This document shows positions 8,596 through 18,563 of a stretch of DNA of 42,653 nt, in pieces. The stretch comes from an uncultured Lachnoclostridium sp. Lineage in GTDB: Bacteria > Bacillota > Clostridia > Lachnospirales > Lachnospiraceae. The notes beneath the pieces are model-generated. The model saw only the letters and a list, made by a program, of their open reading frames with translations. It searched no databases and was not told where the DNA came from. How positions within the stretch are numbered: position 1 is the stretch's first letter; every line of letters begins with the position of its first letter. Where the stretch lies: contig CAKNJS010000022.1 in assembly GCA_930986645.1 (NCBI GenBank), positions 1 through 42,653 of the forward strand, given 5' to 3'. The translations under genes were made by a program, and so were the position numbers.

Positions 8596-8691
8596 CAAGC
8601 ATGATTTCATCCGATGGATGCTGTTACAGTCCAGCCGCTGAATCCTTATGCAAGCATAGATTCAACTCCTGACATCCCGATGGCTGAACTG

Positions 8692-9168
8692 TTACTTCAA
8701 TTTTTTCGCACGCTCTTCGATCGTCTTATTGAAGTTTTCAATCTTTCTGCTGTAAGGCTCTTCCATGAACTTCGAATTCAGCAGAAAATCCGCTGTCGCA
8801 AGGTTATTCGCTACCGGTATATCATATACAACAGCGATACGGAGCAGTGCCTTCACATCCGGATCATGGGGCTGTGCTTCAAGCGGATCCCACAGAAAGA
8901 TCATAAGATCAACCTGTCCTTCCACAATCTTTGCACCGACCTGCTGGTCTCCGCCGAGGGGGCCGCTGCAGAAGCCTTTTACCGGAAGTCCGGTGCGTTC
9001 CGCGATCAGACGTGCCGTTGTGCCGGTCCCGCAGAGGAAATGTCCTTTCAGGATCTCCTTATTTTTGTCACACCAGTCCACCAGCTCTTTTTTCTTGCCG
9101 TCATGGGCGATAAGAGCGATATGCTTCGTCTTGCCGATTTCCATTGTTACAAAATTATCATTGAGCAT
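8692..9168 (-). CDS. mgsA: Methylglyoxal synthase
   Basis: This 158-residue cytoplasmic enzyme converts dihydroxyacetone phosphate to methylglyoxal and phosphate, a bypass that relieves sugar-phosphate build-up. The sequence holds IALIAHDGKK (H22), CGTGTT phosphate binding, GPLGGDQQVG with D74, and HDPDVK with H101 and D104. By position these match the catalytic and phosphate-binding residues known from the E. coli enzyme. The length is typical. An AGGAGG lies 8 bases before the ATG. It is the last gene of a unit with an ABC ATPase and permease, 26 bases behind the permease gene. Confidence 0.95.
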   Translation of the reverse strand: MLNDNFVTMEIGKTKHIALIAHDGKKKELVDWCDKNKEILKGHFLCGTGTTARLIAERTGLPVKGFCSGPLGGDQQVGAKIVEGQVDLMIFLWDPLEAQPHDPDVKALLRIAVVYDIPVANNLATADFLLNSKFMEEPYSRKIENFNKTIEERAKKLK

Positions 9169-9194
9169 ATGTGTTACCTCCTGTCATTGGCGGG

Positions 9195-10772
9195 CTATAC
9201 CAGCTGCTCCATTGTATTGAACCTCAGAGACGCCAGAACACCCACTGCCACTGTAACCATCATACTATAAATCAGCACGATTGGAAAGATGAAATCCATA
9301 TTTACAAAGATCCCGACTACAACAGCCACTCCCGCTCCCGCTCCCAGCAGGGCGCTCTGTATAAGCATTCTGAGCACATTCTGCCCGGTCTTCCCAAACA
9401 CGTCGCCCAGCAGACACTGAGCCAGAACTGTAGTGTAAAGCCGGTCTGCCTGTATCACTACATAGATCAGGATGCAGAATATGATCTCGACCGGATTCAC
9501 ATGCCAGAAGATGCCTATCGGAATACAGATGATACATCCGTTTACAAAAGCTTTGATATGTTCTATCAACGTTGCATACCACATTTTCCTGAGAGGCGTG
9601 TCCGGTACGAGGAACAGATAGGGATTCTTCAGCTCGCTCTCCCATTTTCCGAGATATCCGCTCATGACCAGCGACACATATGCAACCACGCCCAGCAGAA
9701 ACAGCTGTCCCACACCTGACTCTGCTGCTGAATCACTGAGGCTGTAAGAAAATATAAATGCAAGTACGAGTGAGATCAGTGTAATCTTGTCAAATATGAA
9801 GAATTTTTCTTTTTTATATTCAAGAAGCTGCCTGTAAAAGATTGCCTGCGCTCCCTTTCCTGCAATCTTTTCTCTGACACGTCGGAAACTGCGTTTCTTC
9901 CCGCTCAGCCCGAACACCATCTCGCCGTTTTTCTGACGTTTCTTCAGATCTGCGTAATCATCGGCAAATTTTGCCGCCTCTTCATAGTATCCGCCGTCAC
10001 ATTTCATGCGCACCGCTGCTATCACGGAGACCGCCGCCATGGCAAGGTACAGAATCGAGCAAATGACATTAAGCACGGTCGGTCCAAGCAGGATCAGGCG
10101 ATAAATGGCAATCTGCCATCCGAACACCGGTATCATCTGCAATCCGGGCATATCAAGGAGAGCCCATGCAGTCTCAAGTGTAAGCCCGTTTTTCCGGAAA
10201 TACAGTACGACCGCCAGCGCGCACACGATGAGAAATATCTTGATCCCCATCCGGATTGCCTTCATCAGTTTTTCCGGCACCCGGTCATTTGTATAGAGAA
10301 AAATCATGACCGCTGCTTCAAACGCAAGCTCCAGCACACATCCTCCCAGAAAGATCACGGCTGCGCTCAAGATTGGAATACGGAATACCGTCAGTGAACC
10401 GATTCCGATCAGGAGCCAGACAATGATCGAAAAAAGATAGTTCATCCAGGCGCTGCTGATAAGCACAAGTTTCGGATCGATCGGCGCCGTGAAGACAAAA
10501 TGTGCGTGTCCGGGTCTGAATATAATTCCTTTTCGCGAGGAATATCCGAGAAAATTACCAAATGTGTTATAAATACTCCATATTGTCAGAACCGCCAGAA
10601 GTCCTTTCACCGAATCGATATGTACTCCGACCGCCATAACGCCAAGTCCGAATATGACGAATGCTCCATAGGCAATCCCGAATATCAGCGCGATCAGGGT
10701 CGTCGGCTTTGTGACCGCGCGTTTTAAATTATTTATGAAACTCCGTTTTGTAAGGTAGATCAGCGCTTTCAT
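9195..10772 (-). CDS. ABC exporter permease (PF16962-type)
   Basis: This 525-residue protein has about 12 hydrophobic segments and a central cytoplasmic charged region (about 270-310, DDYADLKKRQKNGEMVFG). It resembles the putative ABC exporter family that pairs with a separate ATPase. The N-terminal MKALIYLTKRSFINNLKRAVTKP and GIIFRPGHAHFVFTAPI segments fit that group. The start overlaps the ATPase stop as ATGA, so the two are translationally coupled. The substrate cannot be told from sequence. The adjacent mgsA suggests, weakly, a link to metabolic or toxic stress. Confidence 0.8.
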   Translation of the reverse strand: MKALIYLTKRSFINNLKRAVTKPTTLIALIFGIAYGAFVIFGLGVMAVGVHIDSVKGLLAVLTIWSIYNTFGNFLGYSSRKGIIFRPGHAHFVFTAPIDPKLVLISSAWMNYLFSIIVWLLIGIGSLTVFRIPILSAAVIFLGGCVLELAFEAAVMIFLYTNDRVPEKLMKAIRMGIKIFLIVCALAVVLYFRKNGLTLETAWALLDMPGLQMIPVFGWQIAIYRLILLGPTVLNVICSILYLAMAAVSVIAAVRMKCDGGYYEEAAKFADDYADLKKRQKNGEMVFGLSGKKRSFRRVREKIAGKGAQAIFYRQLLEYKKEKFFIFDKITLISLVLAFIFSYSLSDSAAESGVGQLFLLGVVAYVSLVMSGYLGKWESELKNPYLFLVPDTPLRKMWYATLIEHIKAFVNGCIICIPIGIFWHVNPVEIIFCILIYVVIQADRLYTTVLAQCLLGDVFGKTGQNVLRMLIQSALLGAGAGVAVVVGIFVNMDFIFPIVLIYSMMVTVAVGVLASLRFNTMEQLV

Positions 10773-11467
10773 TCTTTTTCACCGCCCGTCATCGCAAAGA
10801 ACAAGTCGTCCAGATCCCTGCCCTCTGCATCCTGTTTTGTATAAGAACCGATAATATGGCCCTTCTCCATAACAAACATAATGTCCCACAGATTCTCTAC
10901 CATCTCAAGCATATGTGTACTGATCAGCACCGTCACTCCCTGATTTCTAAGTTCCAGCACTACTTCTTTCAGCTTTTTGATCGCGGCCGGATCAAGACCT
11001 ACCATCGGCTCATCGAGAAGGATAACTTGAGGCTTTACCGCAAGGGCACAGCAGATGCTTACTTTCTGCATCATTCCTTTGGACAGTTCGTTTCCAAGCT
11101 TATCCTGCTTGTCATCCATCTCAAATTCTTTCAGTATCTGCTCCACTTCCTCGTCTGTAATATCGCTGTTGTACGCCATCCTGATATATTCAATATGTTC
11201 TCTGACAGTCAGAGCGTCAAACATATTCGGGATTTCCGGCACATATGCAAATACTTTCTTTGCCTCGACAGTACGTGCCGGAAGTCCCTGGATCCGTATC
11301 ATCCCTTTATACCTCAGAAGTCCAGCAATACTCTTGATGATCGTAGACTTTCCTGCGCCGTTCGGTCCCAGCAGAATGCCGACCTGGCCGTCCGGAACTG
11401 TAAAATCCACATTATCAACCGCCGCATTATTCCCATAAGATTTGCTCAATCCCTGTATCTCAAGCAT
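10769..11467 (-). CDS. ABC transporter ATP-binding protein
   Basis: This 232-residue nucleotide-binding subunit has Walker A GPNGAGKST (34-42), a Q-loop-equivalent region near YVPEIPNMFDALT, a signature LSKGM (128-132, in place of LSGGQ) and Walker B VILLDEPMVGLD with D152 and E153. The substituted signature is common in this exporter subfamily. An AGGAGGG lies just before the ATG. It is the first gene of the unit that continues into the permease and mgsA, and would energise export through that permease. Confidence 0.9.
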   Translation of the reverse strand: MLEIQGLSKSYGNNAAVDNVDFTVPDGQVGILLGPNGAGKSTIIKSIAGLLRYKGMIRIQGLPARTVEAKKVFAYVPEIPNMFDALTVREHIEYIRMAYNSDITDEEVEQILKEFEMDDKQDKLGNELSKGMMQKVSICCALAVKPQVILLDEPMVGLDPAAIKKLKEVVLELRNQGVTVLISTHMLEMVENLWDIMFVMEKGHIIGSYTKQDAEGRDLDDLFFAMTGGEKE

Positions 11468-11518
11468 AAACCCTCCTGTCTGCGGAAACCATGTAATATA
11501 TGTACTGTATTTCTACAT

Positions 11519-11567
11519 AAAAAGTCCCGCATTACTGTATTATTAATTTAATACAATAATACGAGAC
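11519..11567 (-). terminator. Long rho-independent terminator after the five-gene operon
   Basis: On the - strand a 19-bp stem (11549-11567 with 11524-11542) pairs throughout if G-U pairs are allowed. It has a 6-base loop and is followed by a run of five T (11519-11523). It separates the operon that ends at 11606 from the ABC/mgsA unit. Confidence 0.85.
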
Positions 11568-11605
11568 CCGCTGCCTGTTGTCAACTTAATTTTTTGTTAA
11601 GAATA

Positions 11606-12271
11606 TTATCTCTTCTCTACCACTTCGCCCTGTTTTTTATAGATGCTGTTTCCCGGCACGAATCCGCGTACAGATGACAGCGGATAGATATTGCTGTGGC
11701 TGCCCACAACAGTTCCCGGATTAAGGACGCTTCCGCATCCTACTTCCACCTCATCTCCGAGCATGGCGCCGAATTTCTTCATGCCTGTCTCAATGTTGCC
11801 CCACGGTGTCTTTACAACGACCAGTTTCTTATCGGATTTCACATTGGATGTGATGGAACCTGCACCCATGTGGGACTTATATCCCAGAATGGAATCACCG
11901 ACATAATTATAATGAGGTACCTGCACTTTGTTAAAGAGGATCACGTTCTTAAGCTCTGTAGAATTTCCTACAACGGCTCCCTCTCCTACGATCGCATTGC
12001 CGCGGATAAATGCGCAGTGACGCACCTCCGCCTCCTTGCCGATGATAGCCGGTCCGTTAATATATGCTGTAGGGGCCACTTTTGCGGATTTTGCGATCCA
12101 CACGTTTTCCCCGCGTTTCTCATATTCATCCTCGCTCAGAGTATTGCCAAGCTCTACGATAAAAGCGCTGATCTTCGGCAGGACTTCCCATGGGTAGGTC
12201 ACTCCCTCAAAGATATCCTTTGCGATCGTCTCGTCCAGTGTATAAAGTTCCTTTACTGTCAATGCTTCCAT
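11606..12271 (-). CDS. Left-handed beta-helix GlmU-like protein
   Basis: This 221-residue protein has hexapeptide repeats from about residue 55 to 205 (AKVAPTAYINGPAIIGKEAEVRHC and similar). The stretch HYNYVGDSILG...GAGSITSN resembles the acetyltransferase half of GlmU. The nucleotidyltransferase domain of GlmU is absent. The N-terminal 50 residues (TVKELYTLDETIAKDIFEG) are helical. Clostridial genomes often label such proteins as UDP-N-acetylglucosamine pyrophosphorylase-like; an acyl- or nucleotidyl-sugar role is likely, but the activity is not certain. It lies 3 bases after topB and is the last gene of the operon. Confidence 0.75.
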   Translation of the reverse strand: MEALTVKELYTLDETIAKDIFEGVTYPWEVLPKISAFIVELGNTLSEDEYEKRGENVWIAKSAKVAPTAYINGPAIIGKEAEVRHCAFIRGNAIVGEGAVVGNSTELKNVILFNKVQVPHYNYVGDSILGYKSHMGAGSITSNVKSDKKLVVVKTPWGNIETGMKKFGAMLGDEVEVGCGSVLNPGTVVGSHSNIYPLSSVRGFVPGNSIYKKQGEVVEKR

Positions 12272-12274
12272 TTG

Positions 12275-14338
12275 TTATTCTTCCTTTCCGCCGGTCTTCC
12301 GGCCCTTTTTATAAAAACCTGCCGCTTTGTCATAGCAGGCTCTTAACTGATACTGATTGTTCAGCCCTTTAACTCCCACGGTTCTCCATGTGATAAAGTC
12401 ATCCAGTTTCTTCATATATTCATCCGATGTGATACTGCCTTCCGCCACATAGGTAAGCCCTTTTTCCCAGCTCGCGGTAAGCTCCGGATTCAGAAGGGAC
12501 CGGATGGAATTGTCCACCACATCATATACCATCTCTCCCTGTAATGTAGGGGTGATGATCTGTGTTTTTTTATTCAATCCCAGATATTTGATATGGATCA
12601 GCTTTTTCAAAATCTCTGCTCTCGTGGCGCTGGTACCGATTCCGCTTCCCTTGATCTGGGCGCGTAGCTCCTCGTCCTCGATCAGCTGTCCGGCATTCTC
12701 CATCGCAAGGATGATGGAACCGGAATTATAACGTTTCGGAGGCGACGTCTCGCCTTCCTTGATATCCAGTGACTGAACCGGGAGGACAGTTCCTTTTCTC
12801 AATGTTTTGATCACATCGAAAAGATCCGTATCCGGTGTCTGATCCTTTGACTGAGGCATTCCCGCTGCTTTCAGGTATCCCTCTTCCGCAAGCACCTTGA
12901 AACTGGAGAAAAAGCTCTCTTCCCGCATCTTCGAGACAATGGATACTTTCTGGTACACTGCAGCCGGATAAAAAATGCTTAAGAATCTCCGCACGATCAG
13001 GTCGTAGACCTTATGGGCAGTTGCTGAGACAGATTTAAGTGCCGGAAGGCCCTGCCCCGTAGGGATGATCGCGTAGTGATCCGTAATCTGCTTATCATTG
13101 ACATATCTTGTCTTCGCCAGATTCTTATAGCTTCCAAAACTCAGGATGTCCTGAAGATACGGAGCCGCCATCTCATACTTGGACAGACCGTTCAGATTTC
13201 TTGTAATCTCCTTTGCCACCGCTGTGGAAAGAACACGGGCATCGGTTCTGGGATACGTCACCAGCTTTTTCTCGTATAATTCCTGCACGATTCGAAGCGT
13301 CTCATCCGGACTGATCTTGAAACGCTTGGAACAGTCGTTCTGAAGCTCCGCCAGATTGTATAGAAGGGGCGGATTCTTCTTTTCTTTCTTCTTTTCAATG
13401 GATTCTACCACACAGGAAAGAGGCTGTTCTTCTGACAGATACGCAATCAGCTCTTCCGCCTTCGGCCTTTCTTTAAATCCGTTTTCTTTATACAGGTCAC
13501 GGGAATAGATCAGGCTCTCTTCTGCCGGTTTGCCATCTGCCTGTCCGCCGTCATCCTTGGCGGCCGGCTTCACCTCAACATAACGGGAACCTTTCACAGC
13601 CCTCCACTCGCCCTCGAATGTATGCCCTGATGCATCTACCGTACTGATCACACGGTAAAAGGGCGTCTTGACAAAATCGCGGATCTCCCGCTCCCTGCGC
13701 ACGACCATGCCGAGCACACAGGTCATGACTCTGCCCACAGAAATCACAGAATATTTTGTCTTCAGATAATTTGAAATACTGTTCCCATATTTCAGGGTAA
13801 GAAGGCGGGAAAAATTAATTCCCATCAGATAATCTTCCTTTGCCCTGAGATAGGCCGAATCACTTAAATTATCATACTCAGAGAGATCTTTCGCCTCCCT
13901 GATTCCCCTCAGGATCTCATCCTCTGTCTGGGAATCGATCCACACTCTTTTCCGCTTCTTTCCGGTCACGTGGGCTTCCTGCTCAACGAGACGGTAAATG
14001 TATTCTCCCTCCCGCCCCGAGTCGGTACATACATAGATCGTATCCACGTCTTCCCTGTTCAGAATGCCGCTCACAATGCGGAACTGTTTTTCTACTGAAG
14101 GGATCACTTCATATTTGAAATCATTCGGAATGAACGGCAGTGTCTGAAGGCTCCATTTCTTCAAAGCCGGATCATAGGCTTCCGGATAGCTCATTGTCAC
14201 GAGATGTCCCACGCACCACGTTACAATTGCCTCCTCGGATTCCAGATAGCCGTCGCCCCGTCTGGTCTTTAGTTTTAATGCTTTTGCGAATTCCTGAGCC
14301 ACGCTCGGTTTCTCCGCAATGTATACTGATTTTCCCAT
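12275..14338 (-). CDS. topB: DNA topoisomerase III
   Basis: This 687-residue type IA topoisomerase relaxes and decatenates DNA by single-strand passage. The TOPRIM domain occupies about 1-150, with the N-terminal VYIAEKPSVAQ and the metal motif CTDSGREGEYIYRL (about 104-117). The active-site tyrosine is Y362 in LVTYPRTDARVL. The late motif GIGTSATRAEILKKL is present. The enzyme ends without zinc fingers, as in many Firmicute TopB proteins. No clear Shine-Dalgarno lies directly before the ATG. It sits in an operon with ppk and galM, so expression probably depends on read-through from upstream. Confidence 0.93.
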   Translation of the reverse strand: MGKSVYIAEKPSVAQEFAKALKLKTRRGDGYLESEEAIVTWCVGHLVTMSYPEAYDPALKKWSLQTLPFIPNDFKYEVIPSVEKQFRIVSGILNREDVDTIYVCTDSGREGEYIYRLVEQEAHVTGKKRKRVWIDSQTEDEILRGIREAKDLSEYDNLSDSAYLRAKEDYLMGINFSRLLTLKYGNSISNYLKTKYSVISVGRVMTCVLGMVVRREREIRDFVKTPFYRVISTVDASGHTFEGEWRAVKGSRYVEVKPAAKDDGGQADGKPAEESLIYSRDLYKENGFKERPKAEELIAYLSEEQPLSCVVESIEKKKEKKNPPLLYNLAELQNDCSKRFKISPDETLRIVQELYEKKLVTYPRTDARVLSTAVAKEITRNLNGLSKYEMAAPYLQDILSFGSYKNLAKTRYVNDKQITDHYAIIPTGQGLPALKSVSATAHKVYDLIVRRFLSIFYPAAVYQKVSIVSKMREESFFSSFKVLAEEGYLKAAGMPQSKDQTPDTDLFDVIKTLRKGTVLPVQSLDIKEGETSPPKRYNSGSIILAMENAGQLIEDEELRAQIKGSGIGTSATRAEILKKLIHIKYLGLNKKTQIITPTLQGEMVYDVVDNSIRSLLNPELTASWEKGLTYVAEGSITSDEYMKKLDDFITWRTVGVKGLNNQYQLRACYDKAAGFYKKGRKTGGKEE

Positions 14339-14362
14339 AGATGTCTGTCTTTTCTCTGTCTC

Positions 14363-15409
14363 CTATTTCGTCAGAAAGCGGTATGCAGTACGGGTATCAT
14401 ATTTTTCTCCTTTTCTGCAGACCGGTGACGGGAAATTATCGTGATGTACCGCGTCCGGGAAATACTGTGTCTCGAGACACACTGCGCTTCTCTTTGCATA
14501 GGATGCACCGTCTTTTCCCGGTTCATTGTCAAGGAAATTCGCCGTGTACATCTGTACACCCGGAAGATCCGTGTACACTTCCATCCGGATCCCGCTCTTG
14601 TCTGACGTCACTTCTGCTACTTTAGCAAATCTGCCTTCGTTTTTCAATACCCAGTTGTGATCGTAACCGCCGCCGAAACGCAGCGGCTCATAGTCAGAGT
14701 CTATCTCTTCCCCCAGTACTTTTTCTTTGCGGAAATCCATAGGCGTTCCCTCAACACTGCGGATCTCACCAGTCGGTATCGACTCTGCATCTGCAGGAGT
14801 AAAGGAGTCAGCATCCAGCATAACCTTATGTTCAAGAACTGTTCCGCTGTTATGGCCGTTTAAATTAAAATAGCTGTGATTTGTCATATTGATAACTGTA
14901 TCTTTGTCAGGCACCGCCTCATAGTGGATGTTCAATGCATTTTCGTCATCCAGCAGATAAGTTACATGCATATCCAGCGCTCCCGGATATCCCTGATCGC
15001 CATCCGGACTGTGAAGAAGAAATGTTATCTGATTTTCCGTCTGTTTCTCCACATTCCATATTCTTTTCTGGTAATAGTCACAGCCGCTGTGCAGGTTATT
15101 TCCATTATCATTTTTCTCAAGCTCGTATGTCACACCGTTAATCTCAATCTGCGCACCTCCGATCCGGTTCGCGCTTCTTCCCACTGTCGCTCCAATTCCT
15201 GCATCTCCACGCTCATATCCTGCAGCACTGTCGTAACCGAGTACTACATCGAGCATTGTGCCGTCCTTATCCGGCACAATCAGACGCACCAGCGAGGCCC
15301 CAAAATCGGACACATACGCTTTCAGTCCGTTTTTATTCTCCAGAAGATACAGATGTGCATCTTTCCCGTCTTTTGTCTTCCCGAATTCTGCCGTCTTAAA
15401 ATCTGTCAT
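14363..15409 (-). CDS. galM: Aldose 1-epimerase (mutarotase)
   Basis: This 348-residue cytoplasmic enzyme interconverts the alpha and beta anomers of hexoses such as galactose and glucose. Key residues are visible: R78 in VGRSANRIG, H107 in NLHSG, the acid H178 in MTNHSYFNL, D250 in GGGYDHNWVL and the base E313 in CLETQYFPD. The length is typical of GalM. It lies between ppk (34-base gap) and topB (24-base gap) in the five-gene operon. No other galactose genes are nearby, so a general sugar role is more likely than a dedicated galactose pathway. Confidence 0.93.
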   Translation of the reverse strand: MTDFKTAEFGKTKDGKDAHLYLLENKNGLKAYVSDFGASLVRLIVPDKDGTMLDVVLGYDSAAGYERGDAGIGATVGRSANRIGGAQIEINGVTYELEKNDNGNNLHSGCDYYQKRIWNVEKQTENQITFLLHSPDGDQGYPGALDMHVTYLLDDENALNIHYEAVPDKDTVINMTNHSYFNLNGHNSGTVLEHKVMLDADSFTPADAESIPTGEIRSVEGTPMDFRKEKVLGEEIDSDYEPLRFGGGYDHNWVLKNEGRFAKVAEVTSDKSGIRMEVYTDLPGVQMYTANFLDNEPGKDGASYAKRSAVCLETQYFPDAVHHDNFPSPVCRKGEKYDTRTAYRFLTK

Positions 15410-15442
15410 TGTTTTTCTCCTTTGATATTATTTTCTGTAGAT

Positions 15443-17563
15443 TTATTTTCTTCGGAATATCCCGAATATCTTACCGAACAGTGACTTCTTTTCTTTCTTA
15501 TGGACCGCCGCTGCCGGCCTTCTGGCGTTAAGCGCCTCTTTCATGAAAGTTTCCTGCGCGTTTACAGGCCGATCTCCCTGCACTTTCTTCCTGTATGTAC
15601 CGTCACTGAGCATTTTTCTCGCTTTCACATTATCCGCAAGCATTACATTCAGATCATGCATAAGCTTCTTTCTTATCTTCGGATCAAAGATCGGACACGC
15701 TGCTTCTACACGTTTTTCTGTATTTCGTGTCATCATATCTGCAGAACCGATATAGACTTTTGCATCATCGCCGGTTCCGAAGACAAACACCCGCGGGTGC
15801 TCCAGATACCGTCCGACAATACTGGTCACATTCAGGTTCTCGGTTCTTCCCTGAATGCCCGGAAGTATGCAGCAGATGCCCCGCACGATCAGATCGATCT
15901 TTACCCCTGCCTGTGATGCCTCGGATACTTTCCTTATAAAATCCATATCAGTCAGAGAATTCATCTTCATGACGATCCGTCCATGACTGCCTTTTCGGAT
16001 TTCGTCGTCCATAATGGCGAGAACTTTCTGCTTCAGGCTGGTGGGCGATACGAGCAGATGATTATAGACGCCGTCCAGATTGCCGATGGACATATTTTTA
16101 AAAAATACTGCCGCGTCTTCACCGATTTCCTGATTGGATGTGATCAGAGAGTAATCCGTATACATCTTCGCTGTCTTTTCATTATAATTCCCCGTGCCAA
16201 CCTGCGTGATATAGCGGATTTCGTTCTTATTCCTGTATGTGATCAGACATAGCTTTGAGTGGACTTTATACTCTTCGAATCCATAGAGGACACGGCATCC
16301 GGCTTCCTCCATCCGCTCCGACCAGTCGATGTTGTTCTGTTCGTCAAAACGGGCTCTCAGCTCGATCAGCGCTGTGACTTCTTTTCCGTTCTCGGCAGCC
16401 GCACAGAGGTATTCAACAAGTCTTGCCTTTTTTGCCAGACGATAAATGGTGATCTTGATCGTCATGACATCGGGATCTGAAGCCGCTTCCCTGATCAGCT
16501 GAAGGAATGGATCCATACTCTCATAAGGGAAGGACAAAAGAACGTCTTTCTTCTTCACCTGTTCCATCACACTTCCATCTGCAAGAGATGCGGAGGGCTG
16601 CGGGCTGAAAGGTTCATCGATCAGCGCACGTTTCATAGAATCCGGGATCTTGTCCGCGATGGCAAAGATAAACCCCAGCTTCATAGGCATCTTTGTCCGG
16701 AAGATGCACTCCGGCGTAATCTTAAAACGATCACAGAAATACTTCTCCATCTCTTTGCCCAGCGTAAATGCTGTTTCAAGACGTACGACCGCCATCCGTC
16801 TTCTCTTGTGCAGTGTCTCTTTCATGATAAAACGGAAGTCTTCGTTGTCTGCATAAGCCTCGTCATCCGGAGAAATATCAGCATTGCGCGTCACGCAGAT
16901 ATAGTTCTTATCCGACACTTCGTATTTATCAAATACCAGTCCCAGATACTCCATGATTACTTTCTCCATCCGGATATAACGGATGTCATGTCCCGGCAGA
17001 TAAAGCACCTCCGGGATATACTGCGGTACAGGCACGATCCCCATCATCATGTTGCTTCCCTGCTTCAGATTCGCTACCACATAGATCTCTTTGTTAAGGA
17101 GATGCGGAAACGGATGATTCGGATCCACGATCTGCGGAGACAGCACTGGCAGAACCTGTTCTTTGAAATACTTCTTGACATACTTCTTCTCCTGCTGTTC
17201 CAGCTCTTTAAAGTCCATCCCGCAGACTCCGTACGGTTTCAGCTGTTTTTTGATCTCCGCATACGTCTTGTCGCGCTCTTTATACAGCGGTGCAGCCGCC
17301 TGATAGATTGCCTCAAGCTGCTGCTTCGGCGTCATGCCCGACTTCGTGTCAAGCTTCTTGTTATCCACTGCCGCCATATCGTAGAGACTGCCCACGCGGA
17401 TCATAAAAAACTCATCCAGATTACTCGTAAAGATTGCGACGAATTTCATCCGCTCCATTAACGGCACTGTCTCATCACGTGCTTCCTCAAGCACCCTCTG
17501 GTTGAAACGCAGCCATGACAGCTCCCTGTTCTGCGTATAGTCGAGTATCTCCTGTTTCCCCAT
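15443..17563 (-). CDS. ppk: Polyphosphate kinase 1
   Basis: This 706-residue enzyme makes inorganic polyphosphate from ATP. The N domain begins NRELSWLRFNQRVLEEA (about 12-28), the usual PPK1 opening, with SNLDEFFMIRVGSL following. The autophosphorylated histidine is H435 in YKVHSK. The phospholipase D-like C-terminal fold is evident in ITQVGTGNYNEKTAKMYTDYSL and VGRYLEHPRVFVFG. The C-terminus carries a basic extension, KKEKKSLFGKIFGIFRRK. The gene lies 80 bases after the phospholipase gene in the same operon. The link to stress or phosphate storage is inferred from the family. Confidence 0.95.
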   Translation of the reverse strand: MGKQEILDYTQNRELSWLRFNQRVLEEARDETVPLMERMKFVAIFTSNLDEFFMIRVGSLYDMAAVDNKKLDTKSGMTPKQQLEAIYQAAAPLYKERDKTYAEIKKQLKPYGVCGMDFKELEQQEKKYVKKYFKEQVLPVLSPQIVDPNHPFPHLLNKEIYVVANLKQGSNMMMGIVPVPQYIPEVLYLPGHDIRYIRMEKVIMEYLGLVFDKYEVSDKNYICVTRNADISPDDEAYADNEDFRFIMKETLHKRRRMAVVRLETAFTLGKEMEKYFCDRFKITPECIFRTKMPMKLGFIFAIADKIPDSMKRALIDEPFSPQPSASLADGSVMEQVKKKDVLLSFPYESMDPFLQLIREAASDPDVMTIKITIYRLAKKARLVEYLCAAAENGKEVTALIELRARFDEQNNIDWSERMEEAGCRVLYGFEEYKVHSKLCLITYRNKNEIRYITQVGTGNYNEKTAKMYTDYSLITSNQEIGEDAAVFFKNMSIGNLDGVYNHLLVSPTSLKQKVLAIMDDEIRKGSHGRIVMKMNSLTDMDFIRKVSEASQAGVKIDLIVRGICCILPGIQGRTENLNVTSIVGRYLEHPRVFVFGTGDDAKVYIGSADMMTRNTEKRVEAACPIFDPKIRKKLMHDLNVMLADNVKARKMLSDGTYRKKVQGDRPVNAQETFMKEALNARRPAAAVHKKEKKSLFGKIFGIFRRK

Positions 17564-17643
17564 CTCTCCCTGTCTCCTTGTCCTGTTTCCCTCTTATTTT
17601 AATATGTTTTCTTCACGCGGGCTTGGCTCCCGATCCTCGTGAT

Positions 17644-18507
17644 TTACCGCTCAAGATATGCCATCAAGTCATCCATCCTGCGCTCCATATAGCTGTACCC
17701 GTGCTCGTAAAAGGCTTCCAGTGATTCCTTGTTGCGCTCCAGTCTGGATACAGGCTTTACCTGAGGCCTCAGCACAAAAATTTCACCGGTTTTTTCCAGC
17801 TGATCAATATGATTCATCATCTTATTGTATTCAAAGCTCCTGCGGAATATAGTCCGGACCAGATTCGGATAAGACTTATATGCTCTCCGGTACACTCTCT
17901 GCAATGCAGGAGATATCACTTTCTTGCGATACCCTTGGTTCTTCGTGAGAATTACGACGATCTTTTCGTTTCCTATCTTCTGCGCATGTCTGACCGGCAC
18001 GGAATCCGCCAGTCCTCCGTCCAGATAGGGAACATCATCGATATTTACGATCGGCGTCAAAAGAGGCATACTGCAGGAAGCCCTGCAGATCTTCATCAGC
18101 CTCTCTCTGTCATGGTCTTCGGTCATATATTCTGCTTTACCTGTAATACAATTGGTCGTCACGATCTCACAGGTAATCTCTGAGTTAAAGTAAGTATCAT
18201 AATCAAAAGGGATCAGCTCATTCGGATATTTGTCAAAGATCAAATCCATATTCATTACGCTTTTCTCTTTTACAAAATCCCGGATGCCATAATAATAATT
18301 GCCGCTCTTATCCGCCGGGATCATGCAGTCTCTCGTCCTGCGCGGCTGCTTTGATACATAGCCGACCGCATTACAGCATCCGGCGGATACGCCTATCACA
18401 TGAGACATATACAGATCCTGATCCATCAGATAATCCAACGCGCCGGATGTAAACACACCGCGTGTAGCTCCTCCCTCCAGTACAAGTGTTGCTTTCTTTA
18501 TTGCCAT
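17644..18507 (-). CDS. Patatin-like phospholipase
   Basis: This 287-residue serine lipid hydrolase of the patatin (RssA/YjjU-like) family has an oxyanion-hole segment LEGGATRG (10-17), the nucleophile S41 in GVSAG and the dyad aspartate D163 in LDGGLADS. It has no signal peptide. It would cleave acyl chains from phospholipids or related lipids at the inner membrane. A longer open frame begins at 18555, but the ATG at 18507 has an AAGAGG 9 bases upstream and matches the usual family start, so it is preferred. It is the first gene of the operon with ppk, galM, topB and the GlmU-like gene, and is preceded by a structured leader. Confidence 0.88.
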   Translation of the reverse strand: MAIKKATLVLEGGATRGVFTSGALDYLMDQDLYMSHVIGVSAGCCNAVGYVSKQPRRTRDCMIPADKSGNYYYGIRDFVKEKSVMNMDLIFDKYPNELIPFDYDTYFNSEITCEIVTTNCITGKAEYMTEDHDRERLMKICRASCSMPLLTPIVNIDDVPYLDGGLADSVPVRHAQKIGNEKIVVILTKNQGYRKKVISPALQRVYRRAYKSYPNLVRTIFRRSFEYNKMMNHIDQLEKTGEIFVLRPQVKPVSRLERNKESLEAFYEHGYSYMERRMDDLMAYLER

Positions 18508-18563
18508 AATGATTAAACCTCTTTTCTGTGAATAATCCTGCTGTTTACTAATCATGTACTTCC

